Source: Lishizhenia tianjinensis
GTDB taxonomy: Bacteria; Bacteroidota; Bacteroidia; Flavobacteriales_D; Crocinitomicaceae
Direction of reading: 5' to 3'
Assembly (NCBI GenBank): GCA_945902115.1
Contig: CAMDLY010000001.1
Span: 42,069-106,068, forward strand
DNA length: 64,000 nt
Shown here in pieces: positions 42,466 to 52,100 of this stretch. Made by a program: the position numbers and the translations under genes. Each line of letters opens with the position of its first letter. Within the stretch, counting starts at the first letter, position 1. Under the pieces are notes generated by a model. That model saw only the letters and a list, made by a program, of their open reading frames with translations, ran no database searches and was not told the DNA's origin.

Positions 42466-43549
42466 CAAGAAACAAATTCTTATAGTTTGTCCTCATCCAA
42501 GAAATGTTGCTCCTGGACAAAGACTAAAATACGAGCAGTATATAAATAATTGGGAGGAAAATGGTTATAATGTATGTATAAAATCATTTATGACCATGAG
42601 ACTATGGAATATTGTCTATAAGAAAGGCTTTATTTTCGAAAAAGTTTTTTGGACGATTTATGGTTATATCCAGCGGATATCCTTATTATTTAAATTGAAG
42701 AAGTATGATGTTGTATATATATTTCTTTGGGTCACACCATTTGGGGGAACGCTGTTTGAGAGAATATTCTGTAAACTCTCAAAAAAAGTTATTTATGATA
42801 TTGATGATTTAGTTTATCACAAAGATCATAAAAGCGAAGCGAATTCATTTATGTCTATTTTAAAAGGTCGGTATAAGCCTATTTATTTAATGTCAAAATC
42901 AGATCATGTAATTACATGCACGCCTCATTTGGACTCGTTTGTTAGACAGTTTAATAACAATACTACGGATATTTCATCAACGATTAATACCGATACATAT
43001 ATTCCTGTTAATAAATATAGTAATGATAATACAATTGTTATCGGTTGGAGCGGGAGTCATAGCACCTCTAAATATATTCACTTAATTAAAAATGTACTAA
43101 TTAACATATCAAAAAAATATCAGATTAAAATTCATATTATTGGTGATACAAAGTTTAAACTGGAAGAATTAGACAATATTGTTGTCATACCCTGGAGTGA
43201 GGAAACTGAAGTTTCGGAGCTTCAAAAATTTGACATTGGGATTTATCCGCTTCCAAATGAAGAATGGGTTTTGGGTAAAAGTGGACTTAAAGCATTGCAA
43301 TACATGGCCCTTGGAATACCAACAGTCGCAGCTGCAATTGGAGCAAATTTTAGAGTTATAGAAAATGGCGTTTCTGGCATCTTAGTAGAAAAAAATAAGG
43401 ATTGGGAGAAAGCTCTAATTTCATATATTGAAGATCCAAATTTGAGAAAAGCACATGGTTTAGCGGCAAGAAAACGAGTTGAAGAGTACTATTCAGTTAA
43501 AGCAAATAAAATAAAATATCTGGAAATTTTGGACAAACTTTCAAAATGA
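42443..43549 (+). CDS. Glycosyltransferase family 4-like protein
   Basis: A 368-aa GT-B enzyme. N-terminal QILIVCPHPRNVAPGQRLKYEQ is the acceptor domain. IGWSGSHSTSKYI and the donor-binding segment SGLKALQYMALGIPTVAA form the C-terminal domain, with a nucleotide-sugar-binding acidic residue near GILVEKNKDW. It probably takes part in building the same surface glycan as the upstream genes. It overlaps rdgB by 4 nt, so the glycan unit and rdgB form one transcription unit. Confidence 0.85.
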   Translation: MLSDKKNNKKQILIVCPHPRNVAPGQRLKYEQYINNWEENGYNVCIKSFMTMRLWNIVYKKGFIFEKVFWTIYGYIQRISLLFKLKKYDVVYIFLWVTPFGGTLFERIFCKLSKKVIYDIDDLVYHKDHKSEANSFMSILKGRYKPIYLMSKSDHVITCTPHLDSFVRQFNNNTTDISSTINTDTYIPVNKYSNDNTIVIGWSGSHSTSKYIHLIKNVLINISKKYQIKIHIIGDTKFKLEELDNIVVIPWSEETEVSELQKFDIGIYPLPNEEWVLGKSGLKALQYMALGIPTVAAAIGANFRVIENGVSGILVEKNKDWEKALISYIEDPNLRKAHGLAARKRVEEYYSVKANKIKYLEILDKLSK

Positions 43550-44124
43550 ACATAATCTTCGCAACCCAAAATGAACATAAAGTTAAAGAAATTAAAAATT
43601 TGCTCGGAAATCAAGTTGAAATTATTTCGCTTTCAGATATTGGGCTAAAAGAAGACATACCCGAAACTGCAAGTACGATTGAAGGAAACTCCTTGTTAAA
43701 AGCGCAATTCGTTTGGGATAAATACGGGATTTCTTGTTTTGCAGACGACACAGGTCTTGAAATTGACTTCTTAAATGGAGAACCCGGCGTCTATTCTGCG
43801 CGCTACGCAGGTATTCCCAAAAATGACGATGCCAACATACACAAAGTATTATTGAACTTGAATAATAGCAATGAGCGCAAGGCACGCTTTAAAACTATTA
43901 TCACCTTGGTTATGAGAGGTGATATTTATAAATTCACAGGAATTGTAGACGGCGTTATTGGAAATACTAAAAAAGGAGTCAACGGATTTGGTTATGATCC
44001 AATCTTCTACCCCGAAAATAATTTAAAGACATTTGCAGAAATGACTCTTGAGGAAAAAAATAAATATTCCCATCGTGCGAGAGCATTTAAACAGTTGAAA
44101 GATTTTTTACACCTGAAACAATAA
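43546..44124 (+). CDS. rdgB: Non-canonical purine NTP pyrophosphatase RdgB
   Basis: House-cleaning enzyme removing dITP/XTP. The 192-aa protein has the family N-terminus IIFATQNEHKVKEI, ADDTGLEIDFL, GVYSARYAG and the GFGYDPIFYP loop. All expected motifs are present. It is preceded by a 4-nt overlap with a glycosyltransferase and followed 12 nt later by the patatin gene. Confidence 0.96.
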   Translation: MNIIFATQNEHKVKEIKNLLGNQVEIISLSDIGLKEDIPETASTIEGNSLLKAQFVWDKYGISCFADDTGLEIDFLNGEPGVYSARYAGIPKNDDANIHKVLLNLNNSNERKARFKTIITLVMRGDIYKFTGIVDGVIGNTKKGVNGFGYDPIFYPENNLKTFAEMTLEEKNKYSHRARAFKQLKDFLHLKQ

Positions 44125-44136
44125 ATTTATAGAATA

Positions 44137-44985
44137 ATGTTCAGTGGAAAGCGCGTATTAATTTTAGAAGGTGGAGGTTTTAAAACCAGTTTTACTGCCG
44201 GTGTTTTAGACGCCTTTACTTTATATGGCTATAGAAACTTTGATGTTATAGTGGCGGTCTCCGGTGGTTCTTTGGCTGGTTCGTATTTTTTAAGTGAGCA
44301 GTTCGGTGATTATTTCAACTCCATGAAAGCCATATGTAAAGATCCTCGATTCGTAAGTTTCTCAAAAGCTTTTTCTGAAGGTTTGATGAACCTGGATTTT
44401 TTCTATGATATTGCCGAAAAAGAATTTCCCTTTAAAAAAGAAATTGCCATTCGTGCCCTAGAGAAAAAAAGATTTTTTATTGTACTGACAGATGCTTCTG
44501 ATGGTGAAACGCATTACTTAGAACCATCACCTTCCAATTGGATAGATATGACTATTGCGGCGAGTACAGTTCCTATGATCACCAAAGGTGTTCATCAAGT
44601 TGATAACGTTGCGTATTCAGACGGTGGCATAACAGACCCTATTCCCATAAAATGGGTGATGCAGCAAAAACCTGAAGATGTATTATTGATTCGAACAACA
44701 CATGACAAATTTAAGCCTTCACTCGTGAGGCCAGAATATTTCGTATCGAAAATGATTAGAGCAAAGGAGCAGATTAAAAAAAGCGTAGAAAATTACCAAA
44801 TGAAATTAAAAGAATCAGCAGAATATGCTGATAACCTGTCTAAAACAGGAAGAATCAAACAAATAGTCCCCGATAAGGCTCTTTATACAAATATCTTTAC
44901 AAATTCTGTTGAAGGTATTATTCTTGATTACCGCAATGGCCTGGAAGCGGGTATGAATTTCGTTCATAAAGAAATCACAAGATAA
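44137..44985 (+). CDS. Patatin-like phospholipase family protein with altered motifs
   Basis: A 282-aa patatin-fold acyl hydrolase resembling YjjU. The oxyanion loop reads EGGGFKTSFTAG, where the usual R-G pair is replaced by K-T. The nucleophile elbow is GGSLAG (S45), so the last G of GxSxG is alanine at the exact position. The catalytic aspartate is present in YSDGGITDPIP. The signature is thus slightly degraded, and activity is uncertain. Expected reaction: hydrolysis of membrane lipid acyl esters. There is no signal peptide. Confidence 0.8.
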   Translation: MFSGKRVLILEGGGFKTSFTAGVLDAFTLYGYRNFDVIVAVSGGSLAGSYFLSEQFGDYFNSMKAICKDPRFVSFSKAFSEGLMNLDFFYDIAEKEFPFKKEIAIRALEKKRFFIVLTDASDGETHYLEPSPSNWIDMTIAASTVPMITKGVHQVDNVAYSDGGITDPIPIKWVMQQKPEDVLLIRTTHDKFKPSLVRPEYFVSKMIRAKEQIKKSVENYQMKLKESAEYADNLSKTGRIKQIVPDKALYTNIFTNSVEGIILDYRNGLEAGMNFVHKEITR

Positions 44986-44999
44986 TAATTTCCTAAAAG

Positions 45000-45353
45000 C
45001 TATTGTTCCGAAATAATCACAGATACGGAGTGAACATCGCCGTTGATAGGTGGATTGAGCTTGGAAATTTTAATTTTATAAAACGCTGGATGGCTTATCT
45101 CTGCGTGGAAACGATTAAGAATTCTTTCGGCAACATGTTCTAGTAATTTCGAGCGTAAAAGCATTTCTTCTTTCACTATTTGATTAACTTTTACGTAATC
45201 GATAGTTTCAGATAAATCATCTGTTATTGCAGCTTTCGAGAAGTCAGTAGATATTTCGATATCGACTTGGTAATCACTTCCTATTTTTGCCTCCTCGTCC
45301 AAACACCCATGAAATGCATACAGGCGAATGCCTGAAACTAGAATTTTATTCAT
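45000..45353 (-). CDS. folB: Dihydroneopterin aldolase
   Basis: Folate pathway enzyme producing 6-hydroxymethyl-dihydropterin. The 117-aa protein begins NKILVSGIRLYAFHGCLDEEAKIG, the characteristic FolB start, followed by DYQVDIEI and TIDYVKVNQIV. The C-terminal KINPP... segment is KISKLNPPINGDVHSVSVII. It overlaps gltX by 8 nt, so the two are co-transcribed. Confidence 0.95.
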   Translation of the reverse strand: MNKILVSGIRLYAFHGCLDEEAKIGSDYQVDIEISTDFSKAAITDDLSETIDYVKVNQIVKEEMLLRSKLLEHVAERILNRFHAEISHPAFYKIKISKLNPPINGDVHSVSVIISEQ

Positions 45354-46869
45354 GTAATAAACTTGAAATTTTACCTAAACCCTCCGTCATTCTTTCTAGC
45401 ACCTCTTCTTTACCAAGAAACGCCGATATATCGAACATTCCAGGGCCTGCCCCAACACCTGTTATCGTCAAACGAAATGGCAATAAAACTGCACCAGTCC
45501 CTAACTGTCTATCCGCTAAAAAGTTCTTGAACGCTTCTTCAATAGAAGAGGCATCAAAACTTTGCAGATTCTCCATGATAGATTTCCAATCTTGGATTAA
45601 ACCAGTAGTCTCTGGTTTCCATTTTTTCGAGATTGTCTCTTTGTCCCATTGCAAAGGCTTTTCTAAGAGATAGATTCCGTCAATCAACATATCAGAAACA
45701 AAAGTGGCTCTTTCCTTCATCAGTTCACAAACAACTGATAATTGATGATGCGTATACTTCCCTTCACTTAAAGTATCTAAAGAACTAACTAAATCAACCA
45801 TAGGCTGTTGTCTCAAGTATTGTTGTTGAAACCACCTCGTTTTATCGGGATCAAATTTTGCTCCTGCCTTTGATACTCGATCCAAGGAAAACGCTTCTAC
45901 CAATTCATCCAGTGAAAATAATTCTTGTATTGTTCCTGGATTCCACCCTAAAAGAGCCAACATATTGATGAAAGCATCCTTAAAATATCCCTTTTCGCGA
46001 TAACCGGAATAGAGTTCTCCTTCCGAAGTTGTCCAATCGGTTGGAAAGACTGGAAATCCAAGTCGATCACCGTCTCTTTTAGAAAGTTTTCCGTTTCCAT
46101 CTGGTCTCAGTAATAAAGGTAAATGAGCGAACTCGGGAGCTTCCCATCCATAGGCATCATATAGCATCACATGCAATGGAGCCGAAGGAAGCCACTCCTC
46201 ACCACGTATTACATGACTAATTTTCATTGTAAAGTCATCTACCACGTTAGCCAAATGATATGTGGGCATTCCATCGCTTTTAAATAGCACTTTATCGTCT
46301 AAGTTATTTGTATTTACAACAACCCAACCGCGTATTAAATCGTGAAAACGCACATCCTGATTACGCGGCATTTTCATACGTATCACATAAGGAGCCCCCT
46401 CTGAAAGTAATTTTTCTACTTCTGAGGAAGGTAAGGTAAGGGAGTTTTTCAGTGAGCTTCTTGTCACCACATTGTATTGCCAATTGGGCATTCCCATCTG
46501 CTTGGCTTGTTCCCGCATTGCTTCTAATTCCTCTGCAGTATCGAACGCATAATAAGCCTTATCTGAATGCACGAGCTGCTCAGCATACGGTTGATACATG
46601 GCTTTACGCTCCGATTGAACATAGGGCCCAAAATCACCACCCAATCCTGGTCCTTCTGTAGGCATGATTCCAGACCATTTTAAGGCATCCATGATATATT
46701 CTTGCGCACCAGGCACAAAGCGTGTTTGATCTGTATCTTCAATGCGTATAATAAAAGTTCCGTTGTATTTCTTGGCAAAAAGATAGTTGTAAAGCGCTGT
46801 TCTCACACCCCCCATATGCAATGGTCCTGTTGGTGATGGGGCAAAACGAACGCGTACTGGCTTTGACAT
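45346..46869 (-). CDS. gltX: Glutamyl-tRNA synthetase
   Basis: Charges tRNA-Glu. The 507-aa class I synthetase carries the HIGH-like PSPTGPLHMGGVRTALYNY and the KMSKS-like KLSKRDGDR. The helical anticodon-binding domain occupies the last 150 residues. Whether it also charges tRNA-Gln (non-discriminating type) cannot be seen. A TATCTTTG box lies 15 nt upstream of its ATG. Confidence 0.96.
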   Translation of the reverse strand: MSKPVRVRFAPSPTGPLHMGGVRTALYNYLFAKKYNGTFIIRIEDTDQTRFVPGAQEYIMDALKWSGIMPTEGPGLGGDFGPYVQSERKAMYQPYAEQLVHSDKAYYAFDTAEELEAMREQAKQMGMPNWQYNVVTRSSLKNSLTLPSSEVEKLLSEGAPYVIRMKMPRNQDVRFHDLIRGWVVVNTNNLDDKVLFKSDGMPTYHLANVVDDFTMKISHVIRGEEWLPSAPLHVMLYDAYGWEAPEFAHLPLLLRPDGNGKLSKRDGDRLGFPVFPTDWTTSEGELYSGYREKGYFKDAFINMLALLGWNPGTIQELFSLDELVEAFSLDRVSKAGAKFDPDKTRWFQQQYLRQQPMVDLVSSLDTLSEGKYTHHQLSVVCELMKERATFVSDMLIDGIYLLEKPLQWDKETISKKWKPETTGLIQDWKSIMENLQSFDASSIEEAFKNFLADRQLGTGAVLLPFRLTITGVGAGPGMFDISAFLGKEEVLERMTEGLGKISSLLHE

Positions 46870-46884
46870 AGATTTATTTTAGCG

Positions 46885-46892
46885 CAAAGATA
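46885..46892 (-). promoter_or_regulatory. -7 box TATCTTTG before gltX
   Basis: Perfect TAnnTTTG on the minus strand, 15 nt before the gltX ATG at 46869. Confidence 0.55.
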
Positions 46893-46966
46893 AGGTAAAT
46901 TTAAAAGTGGCTAGATGCACACATGCATACAATTTCAATGGAATATTTCAATATCGTAATAAAAAA

Positions 46967-47917
46967 CTAAGGCTGACAAATGATAGTGTCATAATAAGGT
47001 GAAAATCCCGCCCATATTCCCACAGCATTTCCCACTAGATTTGTTTTGACATTCAAAGGTGAGGCAAAGGGACTCCCTTGATTTTGAATTTGTTCTCGCC
47101 GTGTTCTGAAAAATTCATATACCTCATATTCCATTTTAGAAAAGCGCACCACTACTTGATCACCGAATCGAAAAAACCTTTTATAATCTACAGAATGGGT
47201 AGTGTCTTTTCTTTTTAATGGATTTCCATAATCTAATGTTCTATAGGTCCCATTCCAATATTTATCTCGTATGTAGCCACCGCTTGGTCTCTCATAGCTT
47301 CTGTCGATTGGCATTCCTTCGAATAGGTGTATACGTTTCACTTCCCAATAATACGCATCATAATTTGAAGAAGGATCTTGAAAACCTGCAACTAGTCTTC
47401 CGTATTGATTATTTGTTTCATCAGGCTGCCATTGTAAATCCGCTAATGGTATTGGATTTAACAAAGTAGTTTCTGCATAAATATATTCTCCATTTCTTAA
47501 AATTGACAGGCGGTGTGTTTTACCGACAACTCCTTTAAATTCATTTGCAGTAGTCGTGTAAGCTACAATAGGTATTAGGATTGCCTCCTCTGGTTCTATT
47601 TCTAGTATTTCACTCACCCGGGCTAAAGCCTCTTCATTGAGTTGATTTAAGGGAATTGGCTCTAACAATACGGAGTCGCCATCAATAACCATGTGGACTG
47701 TAGCATCTGATAAAAAAGATGATAAATAATTGGAAATATCTGTAGGCACATAGATATTTTGTGTGCGAGAAAGCAGAATAACTGGAAATTCTCCTGCAAA
47801 TATTCTTCCTTCCACCACTATTTTCTCACTATATGGAGGAATATCAATTATAACCTCTTTTGTGCAAGAAAATAATACTATCAATGAGAAAAATAACGGA
47901 AACAAAAATTTTACCAT
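46967..47917 (-). CDS. DUF4249 family lipoprotein
   Basis: A 316-aa outer-membrane lipoprotein. The signal peptide FPLFFSLIVLFSC places the lipidated cysteine at residue 18. The mature N-terminus (IDIPPYSEKIVVEGRIFAGEFPVILLSRTQNIY) is the DUF4249 hallmark. Elsewhere this family commonly accompanies a TonB-dependent receptor, but here none is adjacent. It is instead the last gene of the secA-DUF2520-kdsC operon, overlapping kdsC by 7 nt. Role unknown. Confidence 0.88.
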   Translation of the reverse strand: MVKFLFPLFFSLIVLFSCTKEVIIDIPPYSEKIVVEGRIFAGEFPVILLSRTQNIYVPTDISNYLSSFLSDATVHMVIDGDSVLLEPIPLNQLNEEALARVSEILEIEPEEAILIPIVAYTTTANEFKGVVGKTHRLSILRNGEYIYAETTLLNPIPLADLQWQPDETNNQYGRLVAGFQDPSSNYDAYYWEVKRIHLFEGMPIDRSYERPSGGYIRDKYWNGTYRTLDYGNPLKRKDTTHSVDYKRFFRFGDQVVVRFSKMEYEVYEFFRTRREQIQNQGSPFASPLNVKTNLVGNAVGIWAGFSPYYDTIICQP

Positions 47918-48429
47918 TCAAATGCTTCCTCCGTAAGCCATTTTCCTTGTACCCTCAGTGTCTGTTCAATTACGTCACGGACGCATCCATGGCCTCCATT
48001 GCGATGAGATTGGTAATCTACTATGTCTTTAACATCCGAGCAAGCATCTTGAGGACAGGTAGAAACTCCGACAATTCGCAACACAGGAATATCAGGAATG
48101 TCATCTCCCATATAGAGTACTTCATTGGCATTTAGTTGGTACTTTTTAAGGATTTCATCGAAACAAGTACGCTTTCTTTTGACGGAGAGGTGAACTTCGT
48201 AGATCCCAAGATTCAGCAATCTATCTTTAACTTGTTGAGAATTTCCGCCAGTAATAATAAATATCTTATACCCCATTTTGGAGGCATACTGAACAGCATA
48301 TCCATCTTTCGAATTTACAGCCCGAATAACATCATCATTTATAAGGTAAACCTTCCCATCCGTGAAGACACCATCCACGTCAAAAATGAAAGTGCTAATC
48401 GACGATAACTTGGTTTTATAATTCTCCAT
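47911..48429 (-). CDS. KdsC-like HAD phosphatase
   Basis: A 172-aa HAD-superfamily phosphatase of the 3-deoxy-D-manno-octulosonate-8-phosphate phosphatase (KdsC) type. The nucleophile motif is FDVDGVFTDGKV, the second motif FIITGG, and the late MGDDIPDIPVL supplies the acidic pair. It is expected to dephosphorylate Kdo-8-P in LPS synthesis. It is coupled to the DUF2520 gene (14-nt overlap). KdsC is the most likely name, though other sugar phosphatases of this subfamily exist. Confidence 0.85.
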   Translation of the reverse strand: MENYKTKLSSISTFIFDVDGVFTDGKVYLINDDVIRAVNSKDGYAVQYASKMGYKIFIITGGNSQQVKDRLLNLGIYEVHLSVKRKRTCFDEILKKYQLNANEVLYMGDDIPDIPVLRIVGVSTCPQDACSDVKDIVDYQSHRNGGHGCVRDVIEQTLRVQGKWLTEEAFEW

Positions 48430-49174
48430 ATTTGGCAGATTTAATGCTCTTAGTCAACATATCGTACAGCAAAAGGTTTTCTTCTGTGAGATATTTTCTG
48501 TGTTTATCAATGGTTATTTGGTCATCACGAACTGCAGGTCCAGTTTGCTGTAAATGAGGATTTTGAATATCAAATTGCCGATACGTTTGATCAATTAACG
48601 CTACAAATAAGTTAGGGTCTAAATCAAATTGTTTCGCTAAAACTATACCTTTGGCCATCACGTGATGAACAAAATTATTTAGAAATACAGCTACAACATG
48701 AATCTTTTCTCTTTCCTGTTTCGATAGGCATTGCGTGGAAATACTTAACTTCTCAGTCCATAATTTCAGCGTTCTCAACGTAGGAGTATCTCCGTCTAAT
48801 ATAAATGGGACCTTCGCTAAATCGATTGCAGTATTGTAAGCAAAAGTTTGAAGTGGATAAAATATGCTACAATGCTTACCAAAACTAGACCAATCTACCG
48901 TACCCGCGGTGATTGAAACCATCTCTGCTTTAATTTTTGGAACTATCTCTATTAGAGCAGCATCTGCGACAGCGACAATTGCCCAATCCACAAAAGATTT
49001 TTCAAATTCAACAGAGACATCGACACTATATTTTCGGTTGATATAGTCCAATCGCTCCCGATTTCTGCCAATAACTACAACTTTTAGGGTGTTAAATTTT
49101 GAAAAATAACTAACGAAGGCTTCAGCTACCCTGCCTGTTCCAATAATTGCCAAATCGGTAGGGAACTTAGACAT
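48416..49174 (-). CDS. Rossmann-like DUF2520 domain protein
   Basis: A 252-aa NAD(P)-dependent dehydrogenase-like protein. The N-terminal dinucleotide fold is IIGTGRVAEAFVSYF. The DUF2520 helical C-terminal domain follows (VVAVFLNNFVHHVMAKG; GPAVRDDQITIDKH). Its reaction is unknown. The ATG overlaps the last base of the secA stop (TAATG), so it is translationally coupled to secA. Confidence 0.85.
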   Translation of the reverse strand: MSKFPTDLAIIGTGRVAEAFVSYFSKFNTLKVVVIGRNRERLDYINRKYSVDVSVEFEKSFVDWAIVAVADAALIEIVPKIKAEMVSITAGTVDWSSFGKHCSIFYPLQTFAYNTAIDLAKVPFILDGDTPTLRTLKLWTEKLSISTQCLSKQEREKIHVVAVFLNNFVHHVMAKGIVLAKQFDLDPNLFVALIDQTYRQFDIQNPHLQQTGPAVRDDQITIDKHRKYLTEENLLLYDMLTKSIKSAKYGEL

Positions 49175-52100
49175 TACTTACCGTGACACTGCTTGTATTT
49201 CTTTCCAGAGCCACAAGGACATTGGTCATTTCTTCCGACTTTCGGTTGTGCTATCACCGGTTGTCTTTTTTCTTCTTGCGGGAATGAATTATTTATCGCC
49301 TCTTGGTAACCTTGTCTTCCAGAGAACTTCGGTGGAGCTGTAGTGGTTGAATTACTACTATTTGTGCTGCTTCGGTCGTAGTTATTCTGCTTAGCCTCTT
49401 TGTTCGTGCTTTGAATCTGTTGCTCGATTGTTAAGTCCATTACCATAAGAAGTTCGACTGCATCTTTATTTAAGCGATCCAACATGGAACGGAACAAGTT
49501 GTATGATTCCAATTTATAAATCACCAATGGGTCTTTTTGCTCGTAAGTTGCATTGTTTACAGCGGAACGTAAGTCATCCATCTCGCGTAAATGTTCTTTC
49601 CATTCGTCATCAATTTTGGAAAGAATAACATTCTTTTCAAACGATTTCGTAATGGTTTTTCCTCCGGAATTGTAGGCATCTTCAAGATTTACGATCAATT
49701 GCATTTCACGACGGCCATCAGACAAAGGAAACACGATATTCTTGTATTTATCTGACATGGTCTCAAAGACTTGTTTTATCTGTGGCAAGCCTTTTTCAGA
49801 AATTTTCGCGCACTTTCTATCGTATTGATTGCGCATTTCAGCGTAAACTTTTTCTGTTAAATCAATTACATCTGAAGCTTTGAATTCTTCCTCTCCTACT
49901 GGAGAGTTGATCCCTAACATTCGGATTAAATCAAGCTCGAATTCATTAAAATCTGTCCCTCGGTGCTTTTGAACCAATGTTTCGCACATTTCATAGAACA
50001 TATTGTCCACATCTACATCTAAGCGATCTCCGAACAAGGCATTCCTTCGTTTCTTATAGATTGCTTTTCTTTGAGCATTCATTACGTCATCATATTCTAA
50101 TAAACGTTTCCGCATACCAAAATTATTCTCTTCAACCTTTTTCTGAGCACGTTCAATGGATTTCGATACCAAACCTGCGGAAATAACTTCCCCTTCCTTC
50201 AGTCCCATTCTGTCCATGATCTTCGCTATTCGCTCAGAGCCAAATTTCCTCATCAAATCGTCCTCCAAGGAAACGAAGAAGCGCGAAGATCCTGGATCAC
50301 CCTGACGACCTGCACGTCCACGAAGCTGTCTGTCTACCCGTCTTGAATCATGACGCTCAGTTCCAATAATTGCCAAACCTCCTGCTTCCTTTACTCCTTC
50401 ACCCAATTTAATATCTGTACCTCTACCTGCCATATTGGTGGCAATAGTTACTGCTCCTGCTAAACCTGCATTGGCAACTATTTCTGCCTCTTTTTGATGG
50501 TATTTGGCATTCAACACCTGATGAGGAACTTTTTTCATTTGAAGAAGACGACTCAACAACTCTGATATCTCAACGGTAGTTGTACCTACGAGAACTGGTT
50601 GGCCTTTGGCTACCAATGCTTCCACCTCTTCTATAACCGCATTATATTTTTCACGTGCTGTTTTGTAGACAAAATCATCAAGATCTTTTCTAATTACGTT
50701 ACGGTTAGGGGGAATTACCACGACATCTAATTTATAGATATCCCAAAATTCTTTTGCCTCTGTTTCTGCGGTACCAGTCATCCCAGCTAGCTTGTGATAC
50801 ATTCTGAAATAATTCTGCAATGTCACAGTTGCGTAGGTTTGCGTAGCCGCCTCTACCTGCACATTTTCTTTGGCTTCAATTGCCTGATGTAAACCATCAG
50901 AATATCTTCTGCCGTCTAAAATACGACCTGTGGATTCATCAACAATTTTAATTTTACCATCCATGATGACATATTCAACCTCACTTTCAAATAAGGTATA
51001 TGCCTTCAACAATTGGTTGATCGAATGAATTCTTTCAGATTTAATTGAATATTCTCTCACCAAAGAGTCTTTTCTTTCTAAGTAAACTTTTTGGTCTAAA
51101 TTTTCCTTTTGAAGTCTAGCAATTTCAGCTCCGATATCTGGCATAACGAAGAATTGACGATCTTCTGTACCTGAAACCAAATCAATTCCTTTATCAGTTA
51201 ATTCAATTGTATTATTTTTTTCATCGATAACGAAATACAGTTCCGCATCAATTTTTTTCATGTGCTTCCCTTGCTCTTGCATGAAGAAATTTTCTGTTTT
51301 CTGAAGATGCACCCTGATTCCTGGCTCAGATAAAAATTTAATGAGTGTTTTATTCTTTGGCAAACCTCTGTGTGCGCGAAGCAAGGCTTTCCCTCCTTCT
51401 TCAAGGTACTCTTTCATTGTATTTTTGTCGTCCGAAGGTTCATTGATTACCGCCAGCATTCTTTTTGCGTCGCTCAAACACTGCTGGACGAATTGCTTTT
51501 GGGCATTGACAATTTTCTCCACACGAGGTTTTAGCTCATAGAATTCATGCTGATCGCCTTTCGGAGTAGGACCTGAAATTATCAAGGGGGTTCTCGCGTC
51601 ATCAATTAATACAGAGTCGACCTCATCTACAATGGCATAATGATGCTTACGTTGGACTAAATCATCTGGATGACCCGCCATATTATCTCTCAGATAGTCA
51701 AAGCCAAATTCATTATTGGTACCAAATGTAATATCAGCCAAATATGCTTGCCTTCTCTCTGCTGAGTTAGGACGGTGCTTATCTATACAATCTACGCTTA
51801 GTTGATGGAATTGATAAAGCGGTCCCATCCACTCTGAGTCTCGTTTTGCCAAGTAATCGTTGACTGTAACCAGGTGTACTCCCTTACCAGCGAGTGCATT
51901 CAGGTAAACAGGCAATGTTGCTACTAGCGTTTTACCCTCTCCTGTTTGCATTTCGGAAATATTTCCTTTGTGTAGAACAGCCCCACCCATGAGTTGCACA
52001 TCGTAGTGCACCATATTCCATTTGATTTGGGTTCCCGCGGCTGTCCATTCATTCGACCAAACAGCTTTATCGCCTTGTATCTGGATTCCATCTTTTTTCA

